64,000 bases of DNA from Flavobacterium chryseum (GCF_004362015.1 NZ_SNWW01000005.1:186001-250000); one strand, 5' to 3'. Counted from the first letter of the stretch, positions 54,916 to 63,262 are shown. Translations and numbers: made by a program. The notes: generated by a model not told the origin, from the sequence alone.

Positions 54916-55487
54916 TTTATTTTGTTTTGTTTAAGATTTAAAATTTTTGATGGGGTAAAGGTGATGTCGAATGGAGGATAAACATTATACAATTACTTCT
55001 GAAGTTTGTATTATTAACATCTTTTGTCTCATAATACCTGTTTTTTTGATAAATATTTTTAAACATACGTAAAAACTGTCATTTTGCATTTTGCTTTAAT
55101 TCGTTAAACAATAGTGAAAATTGAAATTATCTGTTCAGTGCCATACTTTATTTTTAATTTTTATGGCACAATTTAAATTGGCAAATCTTATATATTGATT
55201 GTATCGTAAATTATTGACTTTTATTGTTGCACCCTAAAACGCAATCGCAGCGTAAAATTTTAATAAATATTATAATAGGGATTGAAGAATAAAAATGCTG
55301 AAATTTTAGCTTTATAAACGGTCGCGCTAAACCCTTGACAGAAAACTTACTACATAGGAAATTGTTACTATACCGCGAATTAAGAACATTCCTTTCAATA
55401 TCTAAAACGGCGGGTAACAACTGAGTTGCCAAAGGGAATAAGTGGTAACTATCTATTACATTAATATTAAAAGCATACAAATAAACT
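54916..55487. other. Intergenic region, probably decayed
   Basis: About 570 bases without a credible gene. Frames on both strands are short. A piece of plus frame near 55318-55415 codes without stop but has no recognisable family. The region abuts clear gene remnants at 55488-55731, so it is probably also degraded coding DNA. Confidence 0.55.
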
Positions 55488-55609
55488 AACAGCTTATCAA
55501 GGAGTGAAATTGCCTATCAATTGGAGTTTGAATATCCTCAAACATTCGGAAACCTATTTAAGAAAAAACTAATCTTTCACCGTTGGAATTTAGACAGTTG
55601 TTTAATTAA
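55488..55609 (+). pseudogene. Remnant of an AraC-type regulator C-terminus
   Basis: The plus strand translates to LSRSEIAYQLEFEYPQTF and GNLFKKK, then after a one-base shift in the A run at 55563-55568 to KTNLSPLEFRQLFN and a stop at 55607. This is the last helix-turn-helix of an AraC family regulator, comparable to AEIAYQLGFEHPQSFNKLFK in the intact gene next door. The rest is missing, so it is a broken fragment. Confidence 0.7.
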
Positions 55610-55650
55610 AAGCGATTATAAAATAGCGGCAAGTTTAAAAAAATAGAGTT

Positions 55651-55731
55651 ATGAAGAACAATTGGATTAATCATCCAGTAGTATTAAAAGGAAATGAAAT
55701 AGAACTAGTCCCTTTAGAAAAGAACATTTAG
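55651..55731 (+). pseudogene. Remnant of a GNAT-family acetyltransferase N-terminus
   Basis: ATG 55651 begins NWINHPVVLKGNEIELVPLE, the typical beginning of a flavobacterial GNAT acetyltransferase. It runs into TAG at 55729. A one-base shift would continue KEHLEV before another stop. No downstream acetyltransferase sequence remains; the convergent AraC gene ends about 60 bases on. Confidence 0.6.
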
Positions 55732-55793
55732 AAGTCTAGCGCTTAGAAACACTTAAAGTAAATGCAGCCTTTTTGGTGATTTTAAATATTTAA

Positions 55794-56702
55794 TTAGTTA
55801 AAAGTTTTTCTAAAACCCATTGGAGTCATTTCTGTGTAGCGCTTAAAGAGTTTGTTAAAAGACTGAGGATGCTCAAATCCTAATTGGTACGCAATTTCCG
55901 CTACCGTAAGCCTCGTTGAGCCCAATTTTTCTTTTGCTTTCTCAATCAGTCTGTTATGTATATACTGCTGGGCACTCAGTCCGGTTAAGGACTTTAGCAT
56001 GTCGTTTAGATATCTGGGAGATACATCAAGGTGAACTGAGGTTTCCAGTACAGTAGGTATTCCCCCATCCTGATGCGCAAATCGACCAGCCAGATAGACA
56101 TCCATTTCAGTAATAAGGTCATTATGAACGGCTCTACGGGTAAGGAATTGTCGATTGTAAAATCTGTTGCTGTAATTTAATAGCAATTCAATTTGTGAAA
56201 CCAAAACATCCTGACTAAAATTATCTGTATTATTGTCAAGTTCTGAAGCAATATTCTCAAATAGTCCGATAAGTATTTTTTTTTCTTTATCAGATATAAA
56301 AAGTGACTCGTTTACAGCATAAGTAAAGAAACCGTACTGTTGTATCGTTTTTCCCAGCTGATAATTTCTAATAAGATCAGCGTGAAAATATAAATTGTAT
56401 CCATCCTCATAACAGCTTTCATCAGTCGACATGGTTATAACTTGATTAGGAGCAAAAAAAGCAAGACCTCCTTCTTCAAAATCATAGTATCCTTGTCCAT
56501 ATTTTACATTACCGCTAAAATTCTCCTTAAAAGAAATTTTATAGAAATCTACAAGAAAACTTCGTACGGCATTTTCGCGGCTAACTTTATCGCCATCGTA
56601 TTTTATAAGCGCAATTAATGGATGCAAAGGTTTAGGCAGTCCTAAAGCTCGCAAATACGAGGAAATCGTGTTGAAAAAAATAGGTTCTGCTTTTGCTTTC
56701 AT
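55794..56702 (-). CDS. AraC-family transcriptional regulator
   Basis: A 302-residue regulator with an N-terminal effector-type region (residues 1-190) and a C-terminal double helix-turn-helix (about 205-300): HLDVSPRYLNDMLKSLTG and LTVAEIAYQLGFEHPQSFN. It is intact beside remnants of other AraC genes. The oxidoreductase and NTF2-like genes upstream on the same strand may be its targets, which is inferred from proximity only. Confidence 0.9.
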   Translation of the reverse strand: MKAKAEPIFFNTISSYLRALGLPKPLHPLIALIKYDGDKVSRENAVRSFLVDFYKISFKENFSGNVKYGQGYYDFEEGGLAFFAPNQVITMSTDESCYEDGYNLYFHADLIRNYQLGKTIQQYGFFTYAVNESLFISDKEKKILIGLFENIASELDNNTDNFSQDVLVSQIELLLNYSNRFYNRQFLTRRAVHNDLITEMDVYLAGRFAHQDGGIPTVLETSVHLDVSPRYLNDMLKSLTGLSAQQYIHNRLIEKAKEKLGSTRLTVAEIAYQLGFEHPQSFNKLFKRYTEMTPMGFRKTFN

Positions 56703-56733
56703 AGTCAGCTAATTTACGAATTATAAAAATACA

Positions 56734-57170
56734 TTAAACTATTTCTATTTTGTCCTGCCATTCAAAACTTCCAATTCTTTTTGATACAAGCCATTGACCA
56801 TTTTCAAGAATATACTCATCTTCATAAGTCGCCCCTATTGATGTTTTAATCTTTTTATCATTTTCAATTCCTATCAGAGTGATCAGGCAATAAAGAACAC
56901 CTGTAGCAATATCCTGGTTTATGTTGAGTTTTTGTTGTCCATTAAAATGATAAACAACATCATAGTCTTTTAAAAACTCCGCAAAAGCAGCTTTCATTTC
57001 AATTCTTCCTTTTAATCTTAGCAATGACTTACCATTCATAAAGGTTTCAGAAATTGCATCTGAGGAAAATATTGCAATTGTTTATCAAAATCTTTTTTAT
57101 CTCCATAAATGGAAATGTTATCAACAAGTTCCCTTAACAAGATCTTATCTGTCAGTTCTTTTATATTCAT
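56734..57170 (-). pseudogene. Frameshifted NTF2-like (SnoaL-type) protein
   Basis: ATG 57170 opens MNIKELTDKILLRELVDNIS, the usual start of an NTF2-like protein, but this frame ends at a TGA near 57037. The following frame reads FSSDAISETFMNGKSLLRLK and continues to a normal C-terminus at 56734. One missing base near 57080-57085, beside a TTTT run, splits the gene. It could be a real frameshift or a sequencing error; nothing else in the gene is damaged. NTF2-like folds serve as small hydrolases or isomerases or as accessory domains; no role is claimed. Confidence 0.7.
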
Positions 57171-57198
57171 TTTAATTAGTTTTAAGAGAATCATTAAA

Positions 57199-57234
57199 TT
57201 ACAAGGCTGTCTTTAATTAAAAACAGCCTTGTAA
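57199..57234. terminator. Terminator after the oxidoreductase gene
   Basis: A perfect 12-bp stem (57199-57210 with 57223-57234, TTACAAGGCTGT and its complement) encloses a 12-base AT loop. It lies just beyond the oxidoreductase stop at 57245. The flanking U tract is poor, so termination efficiency is uncertain. Confidence 0.65.
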
Positions 57235-57244
57235 TACTTATAAG

Positions 57245-58294
57245 TTAATCTACTGTAAGAACAATTTTACCCTGAATGTGCCCTTGTTCTGCCCTCTTGT
57301 GAGCCAGTTGAGCATCTGCAAGCAGAAATGTACTGTCGATAGCAACACGGATTGTTCCATTTGATAATAAAGGGGCTATTTTTGCAAGTTGAGAACCACT
57401 TGATCGTACTTGAGTTGCTGATACAATAACTCCAAGTTTCTCAGCCTCCTCATTCCCTGAGAATCCCAATGGAAATATTGGAAACAATGCACCATTTTTA
57501 TTTAATGTTTGTAAAAAGCGGCCGCTGGCCGGACCTCCAACAGAGTCAATTACCAAATCAATTTCATGAGCAACTTTTTCAGGTTGTGTTTTAGTGTAGT
57601 CGATAAATTCATCAATACCAAGATCACGCAGGAAAGCTTCATGTTTTCCCGAAGCTACCGCAATTACATAAGCGCCCTGCCACTTCGCTAATTGTACAGC
57701 AAAATTACCCACTCCTCCTGCGGCTCCATTCACCAAAACCCTCTTCCCTTTTAAGGGCACTGGATGATGCGTATGTGCTTGAAGTGGATTTGGTTCATTA
57801 TGACCTAGTTCAATCATAAATTGCCATGCTGTAAGTAAAGACATGGGTGCTGCTGCCGCTTCAATATGACTTATTCCGGAAGGCTTGCGAGCCAATTCTG
57901 AGGCTGGTACAGTTACATATTCCGCGTAGGCTCTACTAGGTCCATAACTAGGAAAACGAACCATTGCATACACTTCTTCACCAACAGAGAATTCTAACAC
58001 ATCATCCGCTAAAGCTTCTACCACTCCTGAAATGTCAGTACCTAAAATTACAGGAAAAGGCACCTGAGGCTGCCACTCCGGAGGCAGCATTTTATATCCG
58101 TCACGAAGATACCAATCTGGAGGATTGACACCAATTGCATGTACTCGGACGCGAACTTCTCCGGGCTTTAAGTCGGGCATTGGAGTTTCTTCATATTTCA
58201 TTACTTCAGGACCCCCAAATTCATACTGTAAAATGGCCTTCATTTTATGATCTGATTCGATCTGATTCGGTGTTTCTATACTATCTTTCATCAT
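57245..58294 (-). CDS. NADP-dependent quinone oxidoreductase-like MDR protein
   Basis: A 349-residue zinc-free medium-chain dehydrogenase/reductase. The GroES-like N-terminal half begins MKAILQYEFGGPEVMKYEE, and the Rossmann half has VNGAAGGVGNFAVQLAK for NADPH. The catalytic zinc Cys of alcohol dehydrogenases is absent, as in quinone reductases. A C-terminal QGHIQGKIVLTV segment is typical. The first ATG gives a 17-residue leader before MKAILQ; a start at that Met is possible. Substrate unknown; quinones or enals are usual. Confidence 0.9.
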   Translation of the reverse strand: MMKDSIETPNQIESDHKMKAILQYEFGGPEVMKYEETPMPDLKPGEVRVRVHAIGVNPPDWYLRDGYKMLPPEWQPQVPFPVILGTDISGVVEALADDVLEFSVGEEVYAMVRFPSYGPSRAYAEYVTVPASELARKPSGISHIEAAAAPMSLLTAWQFMIELGHNEPNPLQAHTHHPVPLKGKRVLVNGAAGGVGNFAVQLAKWQGAYVIAVASGKHEAFLRDLGIDEFIDYTKTQPEKVAHEIDLVIDSVGGPASGRFLQTLNKNGALFPIFPLGFSGNEEAEKLGVIVSATQVRSSGSQLAKIAPLLSNGTIRVAIDSTFLLADAQLAHKRAEQGHIQGKIVLTVD

Positions 58295-58310
58295 TATTAA
58301 TTTTATTTAA

Positions 58311-58318
58311 CAAAGGTA
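58311..58318 (-). promoter_or_regulatory. -7 element of the oxidoreductase gene
   Basis: On the minus strand this reads TACCTTTG, matching TAnnTTTG, 17 bases before the first ATG. The -33 box is not clear. Confidence 0.4.
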
Positions 58319-58392
58319 AAAGAGTGCAATTACAGAAAATTAGCCTCATTTGTCAAAAGTGTAGCCAAATTGCGGGAAGGTGAAGTTGAATA

Positions 58393-58474
58393 AGCAGTTT
58401 TAATTTAGTTTTGGAATTCTTTTGGAGTTAATCCTCAATATCATAAACTTCAGTTACTAAGATACAAGCATTAA
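58393..58474 (+). pseudogene. Remnant of a second AraC-type regulator C-terminus
   Basis: The plus strand reads SSFNLVL, then in the next frame NSFGVNPQYHKLQLLRYKH and a stop at 58472. SFNLVF..SFGVNPQ.Y is the usual end of an AraC DNA-binding domain. A one-base shift and the missing upstream part show decay. The match is short, so this is moderate evidence. Confidence 0.45.
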
Positions 58475-58700
58475 AAAAAACGTATTTTTCTTTTTAGTCC
58501 AAATATTTTTCTCTTTTAGTTCTTAAACAATCCATCTATTTATAAGTAGAAAATATTGTTCTTATAGTAATTTAGAAAAATCTATCCCTCTACATCAGAT
58601 TGTATAAATATCCGCAAATCAATATTAATTTTCAGTTTCTGATAGTAATTAAATAATCTAAAAGAATCAATCTTCGTATATATAGTTAAAGCAATTATAT
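58475..58700. other. AT-rich gap
   Basis: No gene or strong hairpin seen. It continues the degraded stretch between the oxidoreductase and the next small frame. Confidence 0.4.
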
Positions 58701-58982
58701 ATGGAATCTCATCTATCTTTTTTTACAAAAATTCTTCAGATACTTGCTGACAAATACAGCACGAGCTACACTTTAGAAGAGTTGACAAAAGTTGTAACAT
58801 CAGTTTCTAATGTTTCGAAATTTACTGATAATATTGCTGAAAGGGAAAATCAAGCAAAGCTGCTAGATACTTTAATCTTGCTGGAATACGAGGGTTATAT
58901 ATTTCTTAATTCAGATACTGACGAAAGTTTAATAACTATAAAAGGCCTTATTAAGATAAATAATAAAATATTATGGAATTAA
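58701..58982 (+). CDS. Small hypothetical protein
   Basis: A 93-residue frame starting MESHLSFFTKILQILADKYS, with amphipathic helices and a final beta-like segment. There is no signal peptide or recognisable family. Composition is normal for a coding gene, and the start is an ATG after a long non-coding stretch, but the surrounding region is degraded, so it may be orphan or residual. Confidence 0.45.
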   Translation: MESHLSFFTKILQILADKYSTSYTLEELTKVVTSVSNVSKFTDNIAERENQAKLLDTLILLEYEGYIFLNSDTDESLITIKGLIKINNKILWN

Positions 58983-59386
58983 TTTTTTTCAAAAAAAATT
59001 GATATTAAAAGTGGTTCGGACTTTAGCTAAAATAACGCTGTTAAAATTATTTTCTACAAAAACAGAGTATAATTCATCCCTTTTATGCTATTTAACAAAT
59101 CCTTTTTTAAAACAAAGTACTGTAAATCAAATTTTAAAAATGGTTCTAATCCTGTTACCTCATCGAACGCGCACATCGAACCAATTGCATAAAAAAGCTT
59201 TAGATAAACCTGAAAGCAGTAATTTAAAGGGTGCAGCAATATTTCGTGATAAAGAAGGTTATTTTTATTGGTAGTAAAAAACGACAAACAGTCCATAATT
59301 TAAATAAGAAATTAAATAACTAAAAATCAATTATTTAAAAATAAAACCTTCAAAAATATAAAATATATTTGGAGGTCTGTTGAACG
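58983..59386. other. Degraded region with a tRNA-like fragment
   Basis: About 400 bases with no supported gene. At 59142-59159 the plus strand reads GGTTCTAATCCTGTTACC, which resembles the T-arm and 3' acceptor end of a tRNA with one base changed in the TTCGAAT loop. No complete tRNA can be folded. Confidence 0.4.
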
Positions 59387-59401
59387 CAGAAGGATTCGAA
59401 C
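59387..59401. repeat. Duplicated T-arm segment of tRNA-Arg (possible att scar)
   Basis: CAGAAGGATTCGAAC here is identical to 59553-59567, the T-arm of the tRNA-Arg gene. Sequence on both sides then diverges. Tyrosine recombinases commonly use exactly this part of tRNA genes as attachment sites, so the pair may be an old attL/attB scar. No integrase gene is left in the window. Confidence 0.5.
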
Positions 59402-59514
59402 TACAAGCTCTCAGCTCCTGTAAACGTTGATATTTTAATTTTAAAAATCGTCTCTGCCACACTTTTGCCACAGAAATTTAACAATTTTAAAAAACTAAAA
59501 TTACGCAAAACAAA

Positions 59515-59543
59515 AAGAGGATAATCGTTACGATTATCCTCTT
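59515..59543 (-). terminator. Terminator of the tRNA cluster
   Basis: A perfect 13-bp stem (59515-59527 with 59531-59543, AAGAGGATAATCG and its complement) with loop TTA. On the minus strand it ends in TTTTT. It is 4 bases past the tRNA-Arg 3' end. Confidence 0.9.
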
Positions 59544-59546
59544 GAG

Positions 59547-59620
59547 TGATCCCAGAAGGATTCGAACCTTCGACCTACGCATTAGAAGTGCGTTGCTCTA
59601 TCCAGCTGAGCTATGGAACC
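59547..59620 (-). tRNA. tRNA-Arg (anticodon TCT)
   Basis: 74 bases, minus strand. The acceptor GGTTCCA pairs with TGGGATC through two wobble pairs; D-arm GCTC/GAGC; anticodon stem ACGCA/TGCGT with loop CTTCTAA; T-arm GAAGG-TTCGAAT-CCTTC; discriminator A. CCA is not encoded. It reads AGA codons, the main arginine codon in such AT-rich genomes. Last of three in the cluster. Confidence 0.96.
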
Positions 59621-59656
59621 ATAATAAGTTTTTTATAAAAGACTTATAAAAAAAAG

Positions 59657-59731
59657 TCGGGGTGGCAGGATTCGAACCTGCGGCCTCCTGCTCCCAAAGC
59701 AGGCGCGATAACCGGGCTACGCTACACCCCG
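59657..59731 (-). tRNA. tRNA-Pro (anticodon TGG)
   Basis: 75 bases, minus strand. Acceptor CGGGGTG/CACCCCG; anticodon stem CCTGC/GCAGG with loop TTTGGGA; T-arm GCAGG-TTCGAAT-CCTGC; discriminator A. It is separated from tRNA-Arg by 36 bases and probably processed from the same transcript. Confidence 0.96.
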
Positions 59732-59746
59732 AAGGCAAAAATTAAG

Positions 59747-59830
59747 CGGAGAGACAGGGACTCGAACCCTGGCGACGGTTACCCGTCGACAGATTAGCAA
59801 TCTGCTCCATTACCGCTCTGGCACCTCTCC
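59747..59830 (-). tRNA. tRNA-Ser (anticodon GCT)
   Basis: 84 bases, minus strand, with the long variable arm of class II tRNAs (GTCGACGGGTAACCGTCG region). Acceptor GGAGAGG/TCTCTCC with one G-T pair; anticodon stem CAGAT/ATCTG with loop TGCTA; T-arm CAGGG-TTCGAGT-CCCTG; discriminator G, as expected for serine. It is first of the three in transcription order. Confidence 0.96.
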
Positions 59831-60014
59831 AAGCTCAAGGAAACATGTCCTATTTTGCGGTTGCAAATGTAAGACAACATTATATTACTCACAACTATTT
59901 CTGCGCTTTTTTTTATCTTTTTTCAATCTTTTTTTTAAACCGCTTAACAATCAAACGAATAGAATTAACAAAAAATTCATATTAAATTTAAAATCCAATC
60001 GAATTGCTCCAAAA

Positions 60015-60045
60015 TTTGAATTTATTCAAATAAAGAGTAAATTTG
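60015..60045 (+). promoter_or_regulatory. Consensus Bacteroidota promoter of the thiolase gene
   Basis: TTTG at 60015-60018, 19 bases, then TAAATTTG at 60038-60045: an exact match to the consensus TTTG-N19-TAnnTTTG. Transcription should begin near 60052, giving a leader of about 19 bases. Confidence 0.75.
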
Positions 60046-60070
60046 CTTGATTAACTAATATTAACAGAAA

Positions 60071-61249
60071 ATGAACAAAAGAGTTGTTATCGTTTCTGCC
60101 GTTAGAACACCTATCGGAAGTTTCATGGGAGGTTTATCTACCGTACCCGCACCAAAGTTAGGCGCTGCTGCTATAAAAGGAGCCCTTCAAAAAATTAACC
60201 TTGACCCAAAATTAGTTGATGAAGTTTTCATGGGAAATGTAGTGCAAGCCGGAGTTGGACAAGCGCCAGCACGTCAGGCAGCACTTTTTGCCGGATTATC
60301 TGAAGAAGTTGTGGCTACAACTGTAAACAAAGTTTGTGCCTCTGGAATGAAAGCTGTAATGTTTGCCGCGCAAGCCATTGCTTGTGGAGATGCAGAAATT
60401 GTAGTAGCCGGAGGAATGGAAAACATGAGTTTGATTCCACACTACGTGCAAATGCGTAACGGAAACAAATTTGGTCCTGCAACTATGCTTGACGGAATGC
60501 AAAAAGATGGTTTGACAGATGCTTACGATAACAACGCAATGGGAGTTTGCGCTGATTTATGTGCGTCTGAATACAACATTAGCCGTGAAGAACAAGATAA
60601 CTTTGCTATTCAGTCTTATGAAAGAAGTGCAAAAGCCTGGGATGCAGGAAAATTTGACAGCGAAATTGTTCCTGTTGAAGTTCCGCAAAGACGTGGCGAA
60701 CCAATTATTGTTTCTAAAGATGAAGAATACACCAATGTTAAACTGGATAAAATTCCTTCTTTAAGTGCGGTTTTTACAAAAGACGGAACTGTAACGGCTG
60801 CAAATGCATCAACAATAAATGATGGAGCTGCTGCTTTAGTTTTAATGTCTGAGGAAAAAGCAATTGCATTAGGATTAAAGCCTCTTGCCTATATAAAAAG
60901 TTATGCTGATGCTGCTCAGGAACCAAAATGGTTTACAACGAGTCCTGCAAAAGCGTTACCAAAAGCCTTAGACAAAGCCGGAATTGCAATTAGTGATGTT
61001 GATTATTTCGAATTCAATGAAGCCTTTGCCGTTGTTGGATTAGCCAATTCAAAAATCCTTAATCTTGACAATAATAAAGTGAACGTAAATGGTGGAGCTG
61101 TTTCTTTAGGACATCCTCTTGGTTGTTCAGGAGCCAGAATCATCGTAACTTTACTAAATGTTTTAGAACAAAATAATGCCAAAACCGGAGCTGCTGCAAT
61201 TTGCAATGGCGGTGGTGGTGCATCTGCAATAGTTATCGAAAGAGCTTAA
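60071..61249 (+). CDS. Acetyl-CoA C-acetyltransferase (thiolase)
   Basis: A 392-residue thiolase whose catalytic residues fall at the same numbers as the Zoogloea enzyme: nucleophile Cys89 in KVCASGMKAV, His348 in GHPLGCSG and Cys378 in CNGGGGASA. It condenses two acetyl-CoA or cleaves acetoacetyl-CoA; size and motifs fit a biosynthetic acetoacetyl-CoA thiolase, but a beta-oxidation role is possible. It stands alone with a consensus promoter and a following terminator. Confidence 0.96.
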   Translation: MNKRVVIVSAVRTPIGSFMGGLSTVPAPKLGAAAIKGALQKINLDPKLVDEVFMGNVVQAGVGQAPARQAALFAGLSEEVVATTVNKVCASGMKAVMFAAQAIACGDAEIVVAGGMENMSLIPHYVQMRNGNKFGPATMLDGMQKDGLTDAYDNNAMGVCADLCASEYNISREEQDNFAIQSYERSAKAWDAGKFDSEIVPVEVPQRRGEPIIVSKDEEYTNVKLDKIPSLSAVFTKDGTVTAANASTINDGAAALVLMSEEKAIALGLKPLAYIKSYADAAQEPKWFTTSPAKALPKALDKAGIAISDVDYFEFNEAFAVVGLANSKILNLDNNKVNVNGGAVSLGHPLGCSGARIIVTLLNVLEQNNAKTGAAAICNGGGGASAIVIERA

Positions 61250-61260
61250 ATAATATTACT

Positions 61261-61300
61261 AAATCAGGAGTTATTTAGTAATAAATAACTCCTGATTTTC
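61261..61300 (+). terminator. Terminator after the thiolase gene
   Basis: A perfect 17-bp stem (61261-61277 with 61282-61298) with a GTAA (GNRA-type) loop, 12 bases past the stop. The T run is short (TTTT). Confidence 0.88.
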
Positions 61301-61319
61301 AACTTATAAATTACCCTAA

Positions 61320-62081
61320 ATGTTCGGAATTTGCAATCTAGCCATAGTACCCGTTCGATCTGAGCCAAGTGACAGAAGTGAAATCGTTACACAACTTTTG
61401 TTTGGCGAACACATCGAAATCTTAGAACGCCAAAATCAATGGTCGCGAATAAAAATTCATTTTGATGAATATGAAGGCTGGGTAGATTCTAAACAATATC
61501 AGGTTATTTCTGAAGCCAATTTTAACCAATTAAGCAATGAAGCCATTATTTTAAATGCTGATTTAATTGATTATATCACTTCTTCAAATAATTTATTATT
61601 ACCAATTCCGCTTGGAGCCTCTTTATCGTTTTTGAATAATAGCGAAATCAATACCTCTAATTTTGATTTTGAAGGCACAAAAACAAGTGGCATAAAACCA
61701 AAAAGCGCTTTAATAAATACCGCTTTTATGTATTTGAACGCACCTTATCTTTGGGGCGGGAAAACACCTTTTGGTATTGATTGCTCGGGTTTTACACAAA
61801 TGGTTTACAAATTAAACGGATATAAAATTCACCGTGATGCCTCGCAACAAGCACTGGAAGGCGAACCTTTAAGTTTTATTGAAGAAAGTGAAGCCGGAGA
61901 TTTGGCTTTTTTCGACAATGAAGAAGGAAACATCATTCACGTTGGAATTATTATGGACAATAATTACATCATTCACGGAAGTGGAAAAGTCCGCATCGAC
62001 CGCTTAGACCATTTAGGAATTTACAATGCTGAACTGAATAAACACACACATAACCTTCGTGTAATTAAGAAGATTATATAA
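61320..62081 (+). CDS. C40 (NlpC/P60) family peptidase with SH3-like domains
   Basis: A 253-residue protein: an N-terminal bacterial SH3-like domain (about residues 5-62), a linker, a second SH3-like part (about 75-115) and a C-terminal NlpC/P60 domain with Cys155 in DCSGF, His207 in IHVGI and a third polar residue His219. It resembles YkfC-type gamma-D-Glu-diamino acid hydrolases that cut peptidoglycan stem peptides. No signal peptide is present, favouring cytoplasmic murein-peptide recycling as in YkfC. Confidence 0.92.
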   Translation: MFGICNLAIVPVRSEPSDRSEIVTQLLFGEHIEILERQNQWSRIKIHFDEYEGWVDSKQYQVISEANFNQLSNEAIILNADLIDYITSSNNLLLPIPLGASLSFLNNSEINTSNFDFEGTKTSGIKPKSALINTAFMYLNAPYLWGGKTPFGIDCSGFTQMVYKLNGYKIHRDASQQALEGEPLSFIEESEAGDLAFFDNEEGNIIHVGIIMDNNYIIHGSGKVRIDRLDHLGIYNAELNKHTHNLRVIKKII

Positions 62082-62089
62082 TTATTTTC

Positions 62090-62206
62090 TGCCACAAATT
62101 TCACAAATTAACACAAATTAAAAAATTATTTTAATCTGTATAATCAGAGGCAAAAAAAATCCGCGATAATCCGTGTTTTCGCTTGCGAATCCGCGTCATC
62201 CGCGTC
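62090..62206. repeat. Imperfect inverted and direct repeats downstream of the C40 peptidase
   Basis: TGCCACAAATTTCACAAATT (62090-62109) is an imperfect inverted copy of AATCTGTATAATCAGAGGCA (62133-62152). AATCCGCG/ATCCGCGTC words then repeat up to 62206. It resembles a short interspersed repeat common between Bacteroidota genes. Confidence 0.6.
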
Positions 62207-62212
62207 CCATTA

Positions 62213-63058
62213 TCACGCACTGATACGAATCGTTTTTCTAAATTCTGAAGGACTATTTCCTCGTTGCTTTTTAAAGAATTTATTAAAGTGACTTTCATCA
62301 GTAAAACCAAATTCATAAGCAATTTCATTAATTCGCTTTTCACTGAATTGCAAACGATGTTCAATTAATTTTGTTTTATAATTGCTGATATATTGCTGCA
62401 TCGTTTCGTTAGCGTGCTTCTTGAAATAACGACCTAAATAAGTATTCGAAATTCCGAAATAATCACTTATTGATTCCGCTTTAATTCTTTCCGGATAATA
62501 AATATTGGTTTGAATGTATTGCAGAATATCCATCGCTTTTGCTTCAGAACCTACATTTACCTGTTCCGGCAAATACTTCGCAATATTTCGCGCTACAACA
62601 ATAATTAAAGTATTTACCAATTGCTGAATCAATTCTTTATTATAAACATCTTTATCCTGATGCTCACGAATAATCGCTTCAACCATCACTTTTACCAAAC
62701 ATTTATCGGCATGATTTTTTAAAATGCAACCCGGCTGATGATTTGCATTTTGCAAAATATATTCTAAACGCTGAATATTTTCATTCTGTAAACTGGAATT
62801 CTTCAAATAAATATCATTAAATCTTAAAAAGAAAAACTTCGTTTCGGTTTCAATCGTAAAGTTATGACAATCCTCTGGTGTCAATAAAAACATATGTCCT
62901 GCATTGTATTCAAAAATATTTTTGTTGATACACTGCCTGCCTGTCCCCTCTAAAATATAGACCAATTCAAAAAAATTATGACGATCTCCAACATCCGGAT
63001 ATTCATCTAAAGTTTCAAAAGAAACGGTAAACGGTTCGTATAAATTTTCTTTTTTCAT
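62213..63058 (-). CDS. AraC-family transcriptional regulator
   Basis: A 281-residue regulator with an N-terminal cupin-like sensor (about residues 20-150: HNFFELVYILEGTGRQCIN) and a C-terminal AraC DNA-binding domain (about 180-280: SISDYFGISNTYLGRYFKKH and INEIAYEFGFTDESHFNKFF). ATG 63058 is chosen because a promoter at 63082-63114 lies inside the longer frame from 63103. It is divergent from mdaB, suggesting it controls that operon, perhaps in answer to quinones or other aromatics; this is inference from layout. Confidence 0.92.
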   Translation of the reverse strand: MKKENLYEPFTVSFETLDEYPDVGDRHNFFELVYILEGTGRQCINKNIFEYNAGHMFLLTPEDCHNFTIETETKFFFLRFNDIYLKNSSLQNENIQRLEYILQNANHQPGCILKNHADKCLVKVMVEAIIREHQDKDVYNKELIQQLVNTLIIVVARNIAKYLPEQVNVGSEAKAMDILQYIQTNIYYPERIKAESISDYFGISNTYLGRYFKKHANETMQQYISNYKTKLIEHRLQFSEKRINEIAYEFGFTDESHFNKFFKKQRGNSPSEFRKTIRISA

Positions 63059-63081
63059 AATTCTGTTATTATTTGAGTTTG

Positions 63082-63114
63082 CAAATATACCTAAAAAAGA
63101 CAAATATGTACAAA
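63082..63114 (-). promoter_or_regulatory. Promoter of the AraC gene
   Basis: On the minus strand, TTTG (63114-63111), 21 bases, then TATATTTG (63089-63082) fits the TTTG-N19-21-TAnnTTTG pattern. Transcription would start near 63075, 17 bases before ATG 63058. Confidence 0.65.
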
Positions 63115-63135
63115 TTAATAGTCTTAAAAATGGTA

Positions 63136-63143
63136 TAATTTTG
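63136..63143 (+). promoter_or_regulatory. Candidate -7 element for the mdaB operon
   Basis: TAATTTTG matches TAnnTTTG with no evident -33 box, which would fit an activator-dependent promoter. The transcript would have a leader of about 150 bases containing a hairpin repeat. Confidence 0.4.
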
Positions 63144-63189
63144 TCAAATAATTAAAATATAAAAATAATAAACAGTTTTTGGATGTTAC

Positions 63190-63262
63190 ACCGCAGAAAA
63201 AGCGGGATGGGGTTATCCGCTACATCTTTTATTTTTTAAAGAAAAAAAAGATATCGCTCCTA
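63190..63262 (+). repeat. Dispersed hairpin repeat, copy 2, in the mdaB leader
   Basis: TCCGCTACATCTTTTAT (63216-63232) differs at two positions from 7621-7637. It is followed by an A/T hairpin and AAAAAGATATCGCTCCTACC, parallel to the right half of copy 1. AGCGGGAT/ATCCGCT forms an upstream hairpin. The copy would be part of the mdaB leader RNA. Confidence 0.6.

Noticed and set aside
55211..55480. 89-residue minus-strand frame
   Set aside because: Unusual composition, no family, lies in the decayed stretch; not supported as a gene.
58999..59296. 91-residue plus-strand and 80-residue minus-strand frames upstream of the tRNA cluster
   Set aside because: Low-complexity, opposite frames over the same bases, no recognisable domain, and a tRNA-like fragment inside; treated as degraded DNA.
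55488..59567. Intact genomic island or prophage
   Set aside because: No integrase, structural phage genes or transposase are present; only remnants and a possible att scar.
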